Below are positions 36,201-46,489 of a DNA stretch of 64,000 bases, one piece after another (position 1 is the first letter of the stretch; every line of letters begins with the position of its first letter). Under the pieces are notes generated by a model that was given only the letters and a program-made list of their open reading frames with translations, had not been told where the DNA came from and searched no databases. Origin of the DNA: Motacilla alba alba (taxonomy: Eukaryota > Chordata > Aves > Passeriformes > Motacillidae); assembly GCF_015832195.1 (NCBI RefSeq), contig NC_052046.1, forward strand, positions 43,844,473-43,908,472. The letters run 5' to 3'. Position numbers and translations under genes: made by a program.

Positions 36201-37339
36201 CAAGAACAGGATAAAATAAAGGAAAAAATAAGTTAATAAAAAGTCATAATTTACAATATACAGGTTGTATATGAAGCAGATCTATACAGAAATGCATGCT
36301 GCACAGCTTGTTTACAGATGATTATTAGAAGGGGTAGTTGCCTGATGAGGCAATCAACTTTGGCAAACATACAAAGTTGGGGCAATAAAACAAGTGGTGG
36401 TGAGAAGGATTGTCAAAAAAATCTCAAGAAGCAAAATAACATAAGAAGAAGTGCAGATTAAACTCTGGTATTTAATACAAAGCAGTTACCCTGTGACAAC
36501 AGCGGTGTCAACACTGCATACAAAATGGTGAATTGTGAATTCTACATTTTCCCTAAAAAACACATTACTGTATTACTGTGGGTTGGTCTGCAACAACATT
36601 TGTTCAGTAACAGTAAAAATACAAATACACAAAAATACAAAAAAATACAAAAGTTAGTAGATGGGAAGACAGCAGAACTGGCTCTATTACTGTGTTAATC
36701 CATATGGCCTAAAATATCCGTATCTTGAATACCAACTCCAATTTAGTCATCACAGAAAAATTTTGTGCAGCCAAAGGAGCACCACGGGGTGCTGGGGTGT
36801 GGACAGGCTGCAGCATGCAGAGTGATTAAATATAAGCAGGGTGCTTCTTCGTGAGACAAGCTGGCTGAGGGTGAATATGCTAGAGCTCATGCTAACCATG
36901 ACATTTGATGTCCAAACCCCAGGGAAGCAGAACTTTTAGTGCTGCAGCACTGGGAATGGATCCCATGAGAGGGAAATATGTTTGCGATTTCTGAGCTGCC
37001 CAGAACTTGCTTTGAATCTGAACTTTTTTTGTTGTAGAAGTTTGAGTTATTCAGCTCTATATGGAAAATAGAGATGAGGGCAATGAAAGATTAGTGAAAG
37101 AAGTTTCTAAGGAATCTGTCTCCAGCTGCTGAGGACAAACTATTCCCTGAAGCCAACATGCACTGTTGTAGGCACATGCTCATTCCTCAGGAAAAACACT
37201 TCTGAGACTGACACATTCTTCAGCAGAGTTTTCTTATAAATTTTTCCTCACTTCTAAACAAGCACCAGGACTGATATATAAAGATCTTGAACAAATTGTG
37301 ATGAACTGCCAGATCTCACACTCATTATCATCTGAATAG
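33251..37339. other. Unassigned non-coding stretch
   Basis: No gene or repeat family is supported. Purine-rich segments occur near 34900-35080 and 35330-35410. Near 36110-36140, TGCATCCATAAATTCTATGATTCC resembles a CR1 tail but has no CR1 body upstream, so it was not annotated. Confidence 0.5.
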
Positions 37340-37470
37340 CAGCATTTGGAATTGGCCTCTCACTGTGCCAGATGCTGCACAGACATAGAAGAGAAGGGCA
37401 GTCTTGCATCGTTCTACAGCAATTTCTCCTTGTGGTGGGTATTGAGGAGACCAAGATGCTAAGCATGAGT
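37340..37470 (+). mobile_element. Possible ancient amniote SINE tail
   Basis: The string TGTGCCAGATGCTGCACAGA, then CATAGAAGAGAAGGGCAGTC (37366-37405) resembles the 3' tail of an old amniote SINE family. That tail reads like GCACTGTACAAACATAGAA...AAGACAGTCCCTGCC. Only about 40 bp agree. A chance match cannot be excluded. Confidence 0.35.
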
Positions 37471-38524
37471 GACATTAAGGATGGGTACTGTCGACAGTGA
37501 AGGAAGCCATTCACAATAATGAAATCACAGGCCCTCATCTTTTGAAATTTAGGAAATGTTTAATAATAAAAGATGCCCATGCGACCCACAAATAATCTTT
37601 TGTATATCCCTCTCTCCATACATCCCCCCCCGACCTCTTCCATCCTCCTAACACCCCAGTTCTCTTCTTTTGAATGATTCAGTACAACTGAATGATCTTT
37701 TCTCTTTGCAGCAGAGTGGTCCTCATCCACATCACCCTAACTTTTCCATCCAACCTACCTTCCACATCATCCACCTCAGTTTTGACTATGCTACGAAGTC
37801 CCTTGGATTGCCAGGTATCCTAACTGAGAGACACTTTATTTAGGGGTGCCTGAAATTCATGGCTTAATTTTATTACTTCTGGACCTTCTGCTTTAGCACT
37901 CCTCAGTTTCATGTTTCTTTAACCAGATTTCTTTACCTCTGCACTTTTTTCCCATCATTAAAGCACCACACTTACTATATGAATCAATTCAGCTCTTGAA
38001 AGTAGAAGCAGCATTTCGATCTGTGTGTGTGAAAAATCCATAATGTGAAATAGAAAGGCCCTTCTTTCTGATGATGTGAGCAATAAGAAAAATTGCAAAG
38101 TTCAGAACAGAAAGAAATTGCAGAAGAGTAAGGAATTCTTAAAAAATTTGAAATTCTAGGATAAACCCATAATGTGAAACCCACCAAAGTGTTCAAAACA
38201 GATTTGTGCTAGCACAAGTTGGATCTACTGATGTTTGTGGGGCTGGTGTCACTGCTGGATATGGAAAAGATTGTTGGGAGGTGTTCCTATCCTCACATAA
38301 ACTTGCAAGATTGTCAGTGTTAGGCTGAAGCTGGCCTGAATTTACAACTAATTCTGATTTTCATCAGGGGGACCATGGAATTATAGTATAATTTCAGTGT
38401 ACTATCATTTGTACACATACACACACATTTACATATATTCAGTATAATGTAATTTTAGAATTACAGCACCACTCTTGTCCTTAATAAATAGAGGGGTATT
38501 AGACATACTTCAAGAAAGAAATCT
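37471..38524. other. Unassigned non-coding stretch
   Basis: Mixed to AT-rich, with an eight-base C-run around 37624-37631. No gene or repeat was recognised. Confidence 0.5.
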
Positions 38525-39234
38525 TGAAGGCACAGAAACAGGCTGTTCCTGTGTGGCGAAAGATTAGCCATCAGGGAGGAAGACTGCACTGGCTGAACAG
38601 GGAGCTTTTGCAGGAGCTCATGGAAAAATAGGGTTTATGACCTTTGGAAGAAGGGGCAGGCAAGAGTAAAAAGATGTTGTTAAGTCATATAAAAAGAAAT
38701 TTAGAAAGGCAGAAGCTCAACTAGAACTCAATCTGGTCACTGCTGTGAAAGATAATAAAAAGTGTTTTTATAATAGATCAACAACAAAAGGAGGGTCAAG
38801 GACATCTCCATCCTTCTTGGATGCAAAGAGGGGAATATTTGTAGTTAAGGATAAGAAAAAGACTGAGGTACTTAATGCCTTCTTTGCCTTGGTCTTTAAC
38901 AGTAAGACAAGACATCTCTAGGGTAACCAGTCCTCTCAGCTGTGCAGTAGTAGCTGAGAGTAGGGAAGGATAGGGAGCCGGACAGACGCCCTGCAATCCA
39001 GGACGAAGTTGTTAGTGAACTACTGGTAAGGTAGTACAGGACATCAGGAGGAATTTCTTCATGGAAAGGGTTATAAAGCATTGGAATGGACTAGCCAGGG
39101 AGGTGTTAGAGTTGCCATTCCTGGAGTGTTCAAGAAGTGACTGCATGTGGCACGTAGTGCTGTGGTCTGGTGGACAAGGTGGTGATTGGTCAAAAATTGG
39201 TGGTCTTTTCCAACGTAAATGACATTGTGATTAT
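38525..39234 (+). mobile_element. CR1 LINE with internal deletion, plus strand
   Basis: The 5' part (about 38525-39020) matches the CR1 ORF2 linker ahead of the reverse transcriptase. In order it shows WLNREL-like (near 38595), ELMEK, VYDLWKKGQ-like (38636 on), IRKAEAQLELNL-like (38700 on), VKDNKKCFYN-like (38745 on), KKTEVLNAFFALVFNSKT (38855 on), and IQDEVVSELL (38995 on). At about 39030 the match jumps straight to the CR1 3' end (GGAATTTCTTCATGGAAAGG, then GCATTGGAATGGACTAGCCA, GGAGGTGTTAGAG). The whole palm and thumb region is therefore missing. It ends near 39234 in a GATTCTGTGATT-like tail. Confidence 0.88.
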
Positions 39235-39705
39235 AGCATATTGAGGTTGGAAAAGGTGTTTAATATCATCAAGTGCAACCATGGACTCAACACCTCCAAG
39301 TCTACCACCAAACCATGTCCCTAAATGCCACATCTCCATGTCTTTTAATGACCTTCAGGGCTGGTGACTCCTCCACAGCCTGTTCCAATGCTTGAGAATC
39401 TTTTTGCTGAAGATCTATTATCCTACTATCCAATCTAAACCTCCACTAATGCAGCTTCAGGCCATTTCCTTTTGTCTTATTGCTTTTGAATTAGAAGAAG
39501 AGATTGACCCCCAATGTTGTTGCAACCTCCCTTCTGGTACCTGTAGAGAGTGATAAGGTTTCCCCTGAACCTCCTTTTCTCCAGGCTAAACAACTCCAGT
39601 TCCTTCAGCTATCCCTCAGTCTCATAAGACTTTTGCTCTAGGCCCTTCACCTTTTTTGCTCTTCTCTGGACATGACCATCATGTCTTCAGTAGCACCTTG
39701 TTCTG
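39229..39705 (-). mobile_element. CR1 LINE 3' end, minus strand, tail-to-tail with the previous copy
   Basis: The plus strand from about 39229 (ATTATAGCATATTGAGGTTGG) is the complement of a CR1 3' terminus. It is followed by the complement of the 3' untranslated and C-terminal coding region: GTGCAACCATGGACTC, TCCAATGCTTGAGAATC, ATCCAATCTAAACCTCC, CAGGCTAAACAACTCCAG, CTTCTCTGGACATGACC. The subfamily differs from the neighbouring plus-strand copy. It fades near 39705, so it is 5'-truncated to about 475 bp. Confidence 0.88.
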
Positions 39706-40390
39706 CCTTTAAATAGCCACGCCTTATATTTCATTCAGTCTGCTAGATGGAAAGAGGCAGTGCATAAACTGTAGCAGGAGAGGTTTAACAATCAAAACAA
39801 TCTCAGCAAACTGGAGAAGCTGTTCATTGAATACTAAGAAGCCATACTTGAGTTGCACAGAGGGAATGGGCAAGTCCTGCCTCAAAGCCAGGTCTCTAGA
39901 AGGCATCTGCATCTAAATGCAGGTTGGGTTGCGAAGACTGATACCCTAAAAGACATTAATTCAGTTTAAAAAGGAATGCCCAAGGTGGGAGGCTTTAAAA
40001 AGCTTCTTAGATTGGCACCCGACAGGGTACACAGGGCTACAGCTGAGCTTGCTCTATGTGGTGACCCAACTGTGTGGACCTGCTGCACGACCAGTCTCTG
40101 AGGGGCCAGACTTACTGATAGCACACATTCTTAGAGCATGATCATAACTGCTAGGATGAAAATGTCCGGAAAAACACTCATTTGAAGTCTTGGCCTTGTG
40201 TTTTCTGAGTATTTACACAAAAAAAGTGACTAAGGACTAAGTTGGAATCAATAGTGTTTCCCCTATGCCTTCTCTCTATCCACAAACATACTGAAGAAAA
40301 GAAGGTATCAGAGGAAACCCGGAGAGATAAGAGCTATTTTCCCTTTACTCCACTTGTTTTCACCAGACTATGTAAAACTAGTCATGCAGC
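39706..40390. other. Unassigned non-coding stretch
   Basis: No gene or repeat was recognised. Confidence 0.5.
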
Positions 40391-40648
40391 ATGCGTGCTT
40401 TTCTTCTAGTTTTTGTGCTCTTCTGGGCTGTGACCTGTGGAAATGCAGGATATCACATTCCCTTCCCTGGAAGCCAGAATTGCAGCTCTTCTCTTGGGAT
40501 GACAAATCCCAACATCTTCAGTCTCCCTACAGACCTATTTTTATGGACAGCACTCCATCCAGTCCATGATCTACCCTGTCATAGCATGGGGAAGAGTCCA
40601 GCAGACAAAGGTCTCCAAAGGAAAAGAGGTAAAGCAGAAGTATGTTAA
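40391..40648 (+). CDS. Doubtful small secreted-peptide frame (or first exon)
   Basis: This open frame of 85 codons has no recognised family. Residues 1-19 look like a good signal peptide: M-R, a hydrophobic core FLLVFVLFWAV, then TCGNA with small residues before the likely cut at A19/G20. The remainder has three cysteines (31, 63, 85), too few and wrongly spaced for a beta-defensin, and a basic R-K-R at 77-79 that could be a convertase site. The start has A at -3. A fair splice-donor sequence, GAG/GTAAAG, lies at 40626-40634, so the frame could be a first exon ending in phase 1. Against it: there is no visible promoter, no matching acceptor or second exon that I can identify, and among many short frames one such leader is expected by chance. 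I list it only as a candidate. Confidence 0.12.
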   Translation: MRAFLLVFVLFWAVTCGNAGYHIPFPGSQNCSSSLGMTNPNIFSLPTDLFLWTALHPVHDLPCHSMGKSPADKGLQRKRGKAEVC

Positions 40649-41814
40649 GTTTTGAAGAGGAGAAAAAAAGGGAAGGCATGGGACTGAGGCACTTTTCTTG
40701 CTGTGCCTTTCTCAGCCAGTAGATGTCTGGGATAGGCCAGGTCCCTTGTAAACAAGACACACAAAGTCAGAGTTCAATCCGCTGTGAAACCTCTGCTCTC
40801 ATAAATGACTTTCAGGTATTTTGTTTAGTAGGTAAACAAAATTCAGGAAGTCTGAATGTCTGTCTGAATGTCTCTCTACCAGAGAGACTCGTCAGATGGG
40901 AAAGTTGTAGGAAAAAGGTACTCAATTACTGAGAAAAACACAGCAAAATAAATTCATGAAGCAAGAAAAGGAAGTCTGGCACAAATAACAGTTTGAGTGT
41001 ATCACCAGAATGAAGAGGTTTAATTTCTCGTCAGTTACAATTCCTCCACAAGGAAGTATAAGTATAACATAAAATGCTATGGGTTGAAAAGGCTTTAGTT
41101 TCTTTATCAAAAACTCTTCATTTAGTGTATGACTACACACGGCAAATTAGTTGAATGAGACAGTTCACATTCCACTCAGAATGGAATCTGGAAAGGGAAA
41201 ATAAGAATGAGAAACCCACTGTGTTTGAATTAAGTGGAATAAATGCTTATATAGGAGCAGACACACTAGATAAATATGAAAGTTATCACCTTCTCTAGTA
41301 GCCTGGATTTCACATACATGTCTGGAGGCAAATGTTTCAGGAGTTTCAGGAGGCAAATGCATGGTACACAATAATCTCATTAAAAATGTAACAACAACAA
41401 AAAACCACCAGCTTGCTGGCCATTGTTAATTCCCTGAGTATAACAAATGTAACTGAGATGTCCAGCCAGGAGATGGAAGAAAATCCAATATCCAGTCATT
41501 ACAGTGGTTGTTTTGGAGGGCATCCAATGTACAAGCCAAAGTTCTCCATCCTAGCTGTAGGAGACAAATAGTGCTGCAGTGGGCCTTTCTTGAGTCTGAT
41601 CTCAAGTGATCCATGTCACTGAACACGTAGGAAAGGAATAGGGCAGCTTTTGACTCTTCATGTCAGAGAGAAGAGACTTCACCTAAATTTTACCAGACCC
41701 TTCCTTTCAGTAGGTCCTTAAGATGTTGGCATAACCAGTCTTATAGCCAAGAACAAGCCAAGACATACCTTGTTCACTTTTGGCCCATGAAACTCTGCCT
41801 GCACTGACTGATAG
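40649..41814. other. Unassigned non-coding stretch
   Basis: No gene or repeat was recognised. A short slippage repeat, TGTCTGAATGTC-like, lies at 40852-40875. Confidence 0.5.
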
Positions 41815-41896
41815 GATGGCCAGATGCCAGGCCAGGAGTTAGAATTGATGATCCTTGTGGGTCCCTTCCAACTCAGCATATTCTGTGATTCTGTGG
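41815..41896 (+). mobile_element. Very short CR1 3'-end insertion
   Basis: Only the last 80 or so bases of a CR1 are present: TTGATGATCCTTGTGGGTCC, CTTCCAACTCAGCATA, then the tail TTCTGTGATTCTGTGG (41881-41896). This is an extreme 5' truncation. The tail is well preserved, pointing to a relatively young insertion. Confidence 0.85.
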
Positions 41897-43582
41897 TATT
41901 TGCTGGTGTTATGTACAGGCCAAGGTCACACAATTTTTTGTGGACCTGAGACAGGCTGTCTGATAAAACAAATCCCCAGCACTTTTGAATCAAACCTGGA
42001 TAGTGATTTTGCATTTCAGGACTTTAGCATCTTCAGCAAGCACTTTGACACGCTTAGAAGAAAACCTGAAAACAAATTTGGGCTACCTGTCCCAATGGCA
42101 CAGAGCCTGCTGACAGTTTCAGGCAGATTCGTGTCACTACACTGCTAAGTAAGCCATATTGAGCCAATGTGAATTCATGTAAGGCCAAAACTGTGGGCCA
42201 GTGGAGGTTCTTCCAGCTCTGTGGCATGTTTGACTGCTGAACTGACAAACCAATCTTTGAAGGCCCAGTCATGCCAAGCCATAAAGGCAATTCAGACAGC
42301 AAATCTGAAAGCAGTATTTTGGAGAGTGTCTGTGCAGGGTCCTGCACAACAGAGTAATTCCCAGCCTATGACCAGCAGGACCTGCTGAGGGAAGGGGTTT
42401 TCTGCAGCTTGGCTTCTGCTGCTTACAACCCATCTCCCCCGCACTTCTAAGGGAACCAGGGTGATTACTTCTCTTGTAGCAGTAGCAAAGACCAGGATCA
42501 AGGAATGTCTGAAATGTCCTTAAATTGCTGTAGCTCACCCACAGTGATTCACCTGTCAGAGCCCTAAAAATATTTTTAAAAGCTCCCCTGGAGAAAATGG
42601 CTTATCCTAGGTTAACTTCAATTGATTTGTTTAGAGGTGCAACCAGAGAATTTGGTAAAATGACTGAAAGAGTTTTTACAGACAAATTTGCACAAAGGGT
42701 CCATTTTAGTTGAATTAGCACAATGGCTGCATACAGCCAACAAGTCAAAGAACCAAACAAGAAAAGTGTCAGAACTTATTCACAAACCTAAGTATTTCTT
42801 TCATTCTGATAATTGCACTTGCTAGGTACTATGTTTGTGGAGTCAAGAAAGAATTTAACTGCACCCATGAAAGGACAGATGGATTTCATGAAAGCTGGAA
42901 TCAACAATTAAAACAGCTTCCTTATATTTTTGAGTACCCAGTTTCAATGAAAGTTCTTTTAAAATCAGTCTGCAAACATGTTGATGGAAGTTGCACCATA
43001 GCATGATACATCATTTGTTTTCCTAACAACTCACAGTTGTGCTATTGCAGATTGCAGGCTGACTTGAGGAAACTCCTGAGAAGTGGTGGAGCTTTAGATC
43101 ACCACTGCCTCCATGAGACAGCGGTGAGCCGATAGCCAAGGCAGAAAATTGTCATTCACACCTAAATCAATGGGAATACAATTTCAGCTTTAACGCAGAG
43201 CAGGGCTCAAATCTCACCTGATTTGTTAATTTTATAGACATCTAGATGACTTAACTGCTCTTCCATCACACTCTGTTAGCAGTCAGGGGAAGAAAAGGTT
43301 GTGTGCCTGCAAGATTTGTGTTCTAAACATGTTATCATTCAAGTCTTCAAAGGATAATGAAGCACAGTTTGTGATATTACTAGGACCTTATAATTCCTTT
43401 CTGGGCTGAAATACGTATTTTTGTCTTTTGTCCCAAATGCCTAATTCAAGATGACACCTCCACTGCCCACCAAGACATTTCCAGGTATGTCCTTCATCTT
43501 GGGACTACAGAGGCAATGGAAACAGCTGGGTTTCTACATTTATTTGCTGAGAGCAGTAACGAATTAAAGGAAAAAGGCAATT
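41897..43582. other. Unassigned non-coding stretch
   Basis: No gene or repeat family was recognised. Short open frames on the minus strand at 42054-42540 have no recognisable domains. Confidence 0.5.
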
Positions 43583-43796
43583 TGTTGTAGCTTGCACTGC
43601 GGTCACTTGGAGCGAAGAAGCACCAGCTAGCAGGTCCCTGAGTGACCGGAGGGGGCCACAAGAGCAGCCAGGCTCTCGCTGAGATCACCTGGGTAGTGGT
43701 GAAGGCTGCGGCGTGGGTGATGCAGGCCAGTGTAAGCTACGAGGTCCCAAGGCGAAGGAAGGAGAGAAGGGACACTTGTGTGAGTGCCAATGAAAC

Positions 43797-43802
43797 TTTA
43801 TT
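43797..43802 (-). promoter_or_regulatory. AATAAA polyadenylation signal of the 639-bp LTR
   Basis: This is an exact AATAAA on the minus strand in the context TTGGAATAAAGTTTCATTGG. It is positioned in the 3' third of the LTR, where R-region polyadenylation signals sit. Confidence 0.75.
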
Positions 43803-44033
43803 CCAAGATGGAGCCAGGGACAAGTGCCAAAGGAGATGCGGTATGTATGTGAGGTTCATTGAAAGGGAGAGGGTGCAGGGTGTGGAAGCACAGGGCAACC
43901 AATAGGCTGAGGTAAGGGGAGGAGTGTTACATACAATAGAACCAATGGGGACAGCATGGGGGAGGGAGGAAGCCTCAGAGACAAATCATATCATAAGTAA
44001 GGGATAATTGACATGGAAACTTCTCGAAAGAAA

Positions 44034-44043
44034 GGGGGGGGGG
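44034..44043. repeat. Ten-base G run inside the LTR
   Basis: An uninterrupted run of ten G (C on the LTR's coding strand), in a stretch where the LTR otherwise has mixed composition. It is probably slippage after insertion. Confidence 0.95.
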
Positions 44044-44221
44044 TGGTTATAATGACAGATGGGGCAGTGGGCAGCGCCTCAGGCATTGACATGAGCACAT
44101 GAGGGCATAAGGGGAGGAGCCGGGCATCAGTCATTCTGAGGGACAACTCGATGGCGGGAAAACAGGGGGTAAACAACTTGGAGAGAAACCATTATGAGAG
44201 ACTTACATGGGGGGAACAACA

Positions 44222-46426
44222 AATCATTTCTCGAACTAACAGAGAAGAATTAAATTTTCATAACAGAGTCAATCATAACTTTAAAAACACACAATGCCAC
44301 AATTTGTCTGCTTGCTTTTCTTATCCTGGAGAGGTGAATTAAGAGAATTGGAGTATTTAATTCCTCTCAGAAAGTCTATCAAACTAGCAGAAGCACTAAT
44401 GAAGGCAATTTTTTCACAACTCTAGATCACTCTCCAAAGAAGACTCTACAGGATTTCACTCTACTAGATAGCACTGCTACTCTTCCCCATTTTGTCCCCA
44501 TACACTGTTTTGTCCCTTCAACTGGCTGTCAGCTGCCAGCTGGGCAGATGACATAAGCTAATGAGGAAGCCCAGGGGCCACCTGATGAACTTAAATCACA
44601 GTCCCTTTTACAATGGATTACCTACCCAAGTTTTGGCCTCCACAAAACATGTGGAAGTGTAATTCTCTGAGATACTGGTGAATACCTTCAATGACTATTA
44701 TAGAACAGAGTGACTGATGATAAGCAAACTGCATATTTTTATATCCCGAATCTTGACAAATATCAGATCAGGGTGTTTTTTGAGAAGGTAGCTCTTTCTT
44801 GAAAGATCCATTTTCTGATACTTAAAGATTTTGACAAGTGAAAATAATTAAGAAAAGGGGAAGATAAGCAAAAGTAAATTCCGGTGCTCTCAAAGGGCTC
44901 ATGTCCACATTGCAATAAATGCTATAAATATGGACAGTGAAGGCAGAAATTTCTGACTAAGGGTTTCTATTTTTAATCTCAGCCATACCACTTTATGGTT
45001 GGAACAAATCAATTTTCCAACTCACTCTACAAATAAACTCTTCTGCCTGCTGTCTTCTTCGTTTGCCCTCCAAACTACAGAACTAGCTGGAAGTCTGCAG
45101 AGTTCCCAGCAGCAAAAATGCATTACTTCTTAGTACTTGATTATTGTGAAAGTGAGCTGAATAGAAAGAGCTCTGCTCCAGGTGACATTTGTCACCGTCA
45201 GCCTATTATGGGTGCAAAGCTTTGGAGAAGACAGTCACCGAGCTCCTGATGGGAACAGGCTCCTGGATGCTGTTAGATGCCAGTCATGATGTCATCCTTC
45301 ATGGCTGGTAACTCCCTTGTCACATCTTCCCTTGTACTTCAGGAAATCTGATACCGGATGGGCAGACTTGTATTCTAGAAACACATGGAAAATTATCGAA
45401 AATTGAGTTCCTTTCCAGAGGAAATGTTTTTCTCCACCACCAGCTGGCTTCCTTAGATGACTTCAGGTTTTTAACAACCAGGGAACCCCATAGCACACTG
45501 TCTTTTACTTTACAAATGTATCTACACCACATACCCTTGCAATACCCATGCTCTTGGAGTATGAGTAGGAAAGGGAAGTCTGCCTGCCTAAGGGGCTGAG
45601 TTGTTTCTCTATTCTTTTCTTCCTGAGAAAGGCTATGCCTCACCAGGTATATTGTTATTAAAAATGCCTCACCTGGGACTGAAACCTACACCTGAAAAGA
45701 AGATGTACTGTGCCATTTGTTGAAGCAAATGTCAAACCACTCTGTGTTTCTTTGTAATACCCTCTAGGGCTGAAGTGTTGTTTTCTTTTTTACCAGAGAT
45801 GGCAAATGGATCATACTCCTTAGTTTCAGGACTGTCATTGAGGGAGACAAGCAAAACACAGGAACTGAGAAGAATGCTCCTTTTTCATACTCCCAGTGCA
45901 CACATTGTTCTGTGTAGTGTGCTTCTCTGCCTACAAAGGGAGCAGTGCCAGATTGTTTATGTTTACCTGGCACTGTGGAACAACTCAGGCCTTTGCTTTG
46001 GCATAAAGAAACAAATAATTCCATGGTGTAACAGAGGTGAACCTTCACAAATTCAGACATGAGGGCCATGAGAGGAAGGTGGGGCATGAAGAAGGCAAAA
46101 GCAGGGTTTTTATGCTTTAAGAGAGTGGCAGCTGGACAGTATACTTCTCCAATTACATGGCCTCCACCTGATGCTTTAGGTTAGTGTTTCTGGAACCTTG
46201 ATTGACCAGGAAGTAACTAATAAAGGCAATTGCACATCACACAAATTTTTAACCTGCTAGGGTTTTAAAACACATTACAACCTTTCTCAGTACCCTTACA
46301 ACCTACTCAGTTCCCTTCCATTGCAGCCAGCCGAATACACAAAGGAAAGGACAGTGGCCCCTGACATGGGTTGTAAAGAACACATGGTAGCAAAACTTAC
46401 AGAGACAGAGCTGCCTGTGTAAAAGA
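44222..46426. other. Unassigned non-coding stretch
   Basis: No gene or repeat family was recognised. Minus-strand frames of 107 codons (45320-45643 and 45764-46087) have no domains that I know. Confidence 0.5.
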
Positions 46427-46489
46427 TGTACTCTGGAAAGTGTACTTTGGAAAGTGTACTCTGGGAAAAAAAAAGTGTACACTGGAAAG
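46427..46489. repeat. Minisatellite, 14-bp unit, four copies
   Basis: The unit TGTACTCTGGAAAG is repeated at 46427, 46441, 46455 and 46476. The third copy carries an expanded A-run (nine A), which adds seven bases. The other copies differ at one or two positions. Confidence 0.92.

Larger units (their letters stand above)
43583..44221 (-). mobile_element. Solo LTR of an endogenous retrovirus, 639 bp
   Basis: On the minus strand the element begins TGTTGTTCC (44213-44221) and ends CTACAACA (43583-43590). The ends form the inverted repeat TGTTGT/ACAACA, which is the canonical TG...CA of an LTR. A polyadenylation signal AATAAA lies at 43797-43802 (complement), about 210 bp from the 3' end, as expected for the R region. 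A TTATAA candidate TATA box lies near 44047-44052. The flanking bases AATT (43579-43582) and AATC (44222-44225) could be a 4-bp target duplication with one change. The sequence after the 3' end shows no primer-binding site, and no retroviral gene is nearby, hence a solo LTR formed by recombination. It keeps many CpG sites, suggesting a younger age than the LTR at 1.6 kb. The class is not determined. Confidence 0.85.

Noticed and set aside
43583..43750. Possible CpG-island promoter
   Set aside because: The local CpG enrichment is fully explained by the younger LTR, and there is no adjacent exon.
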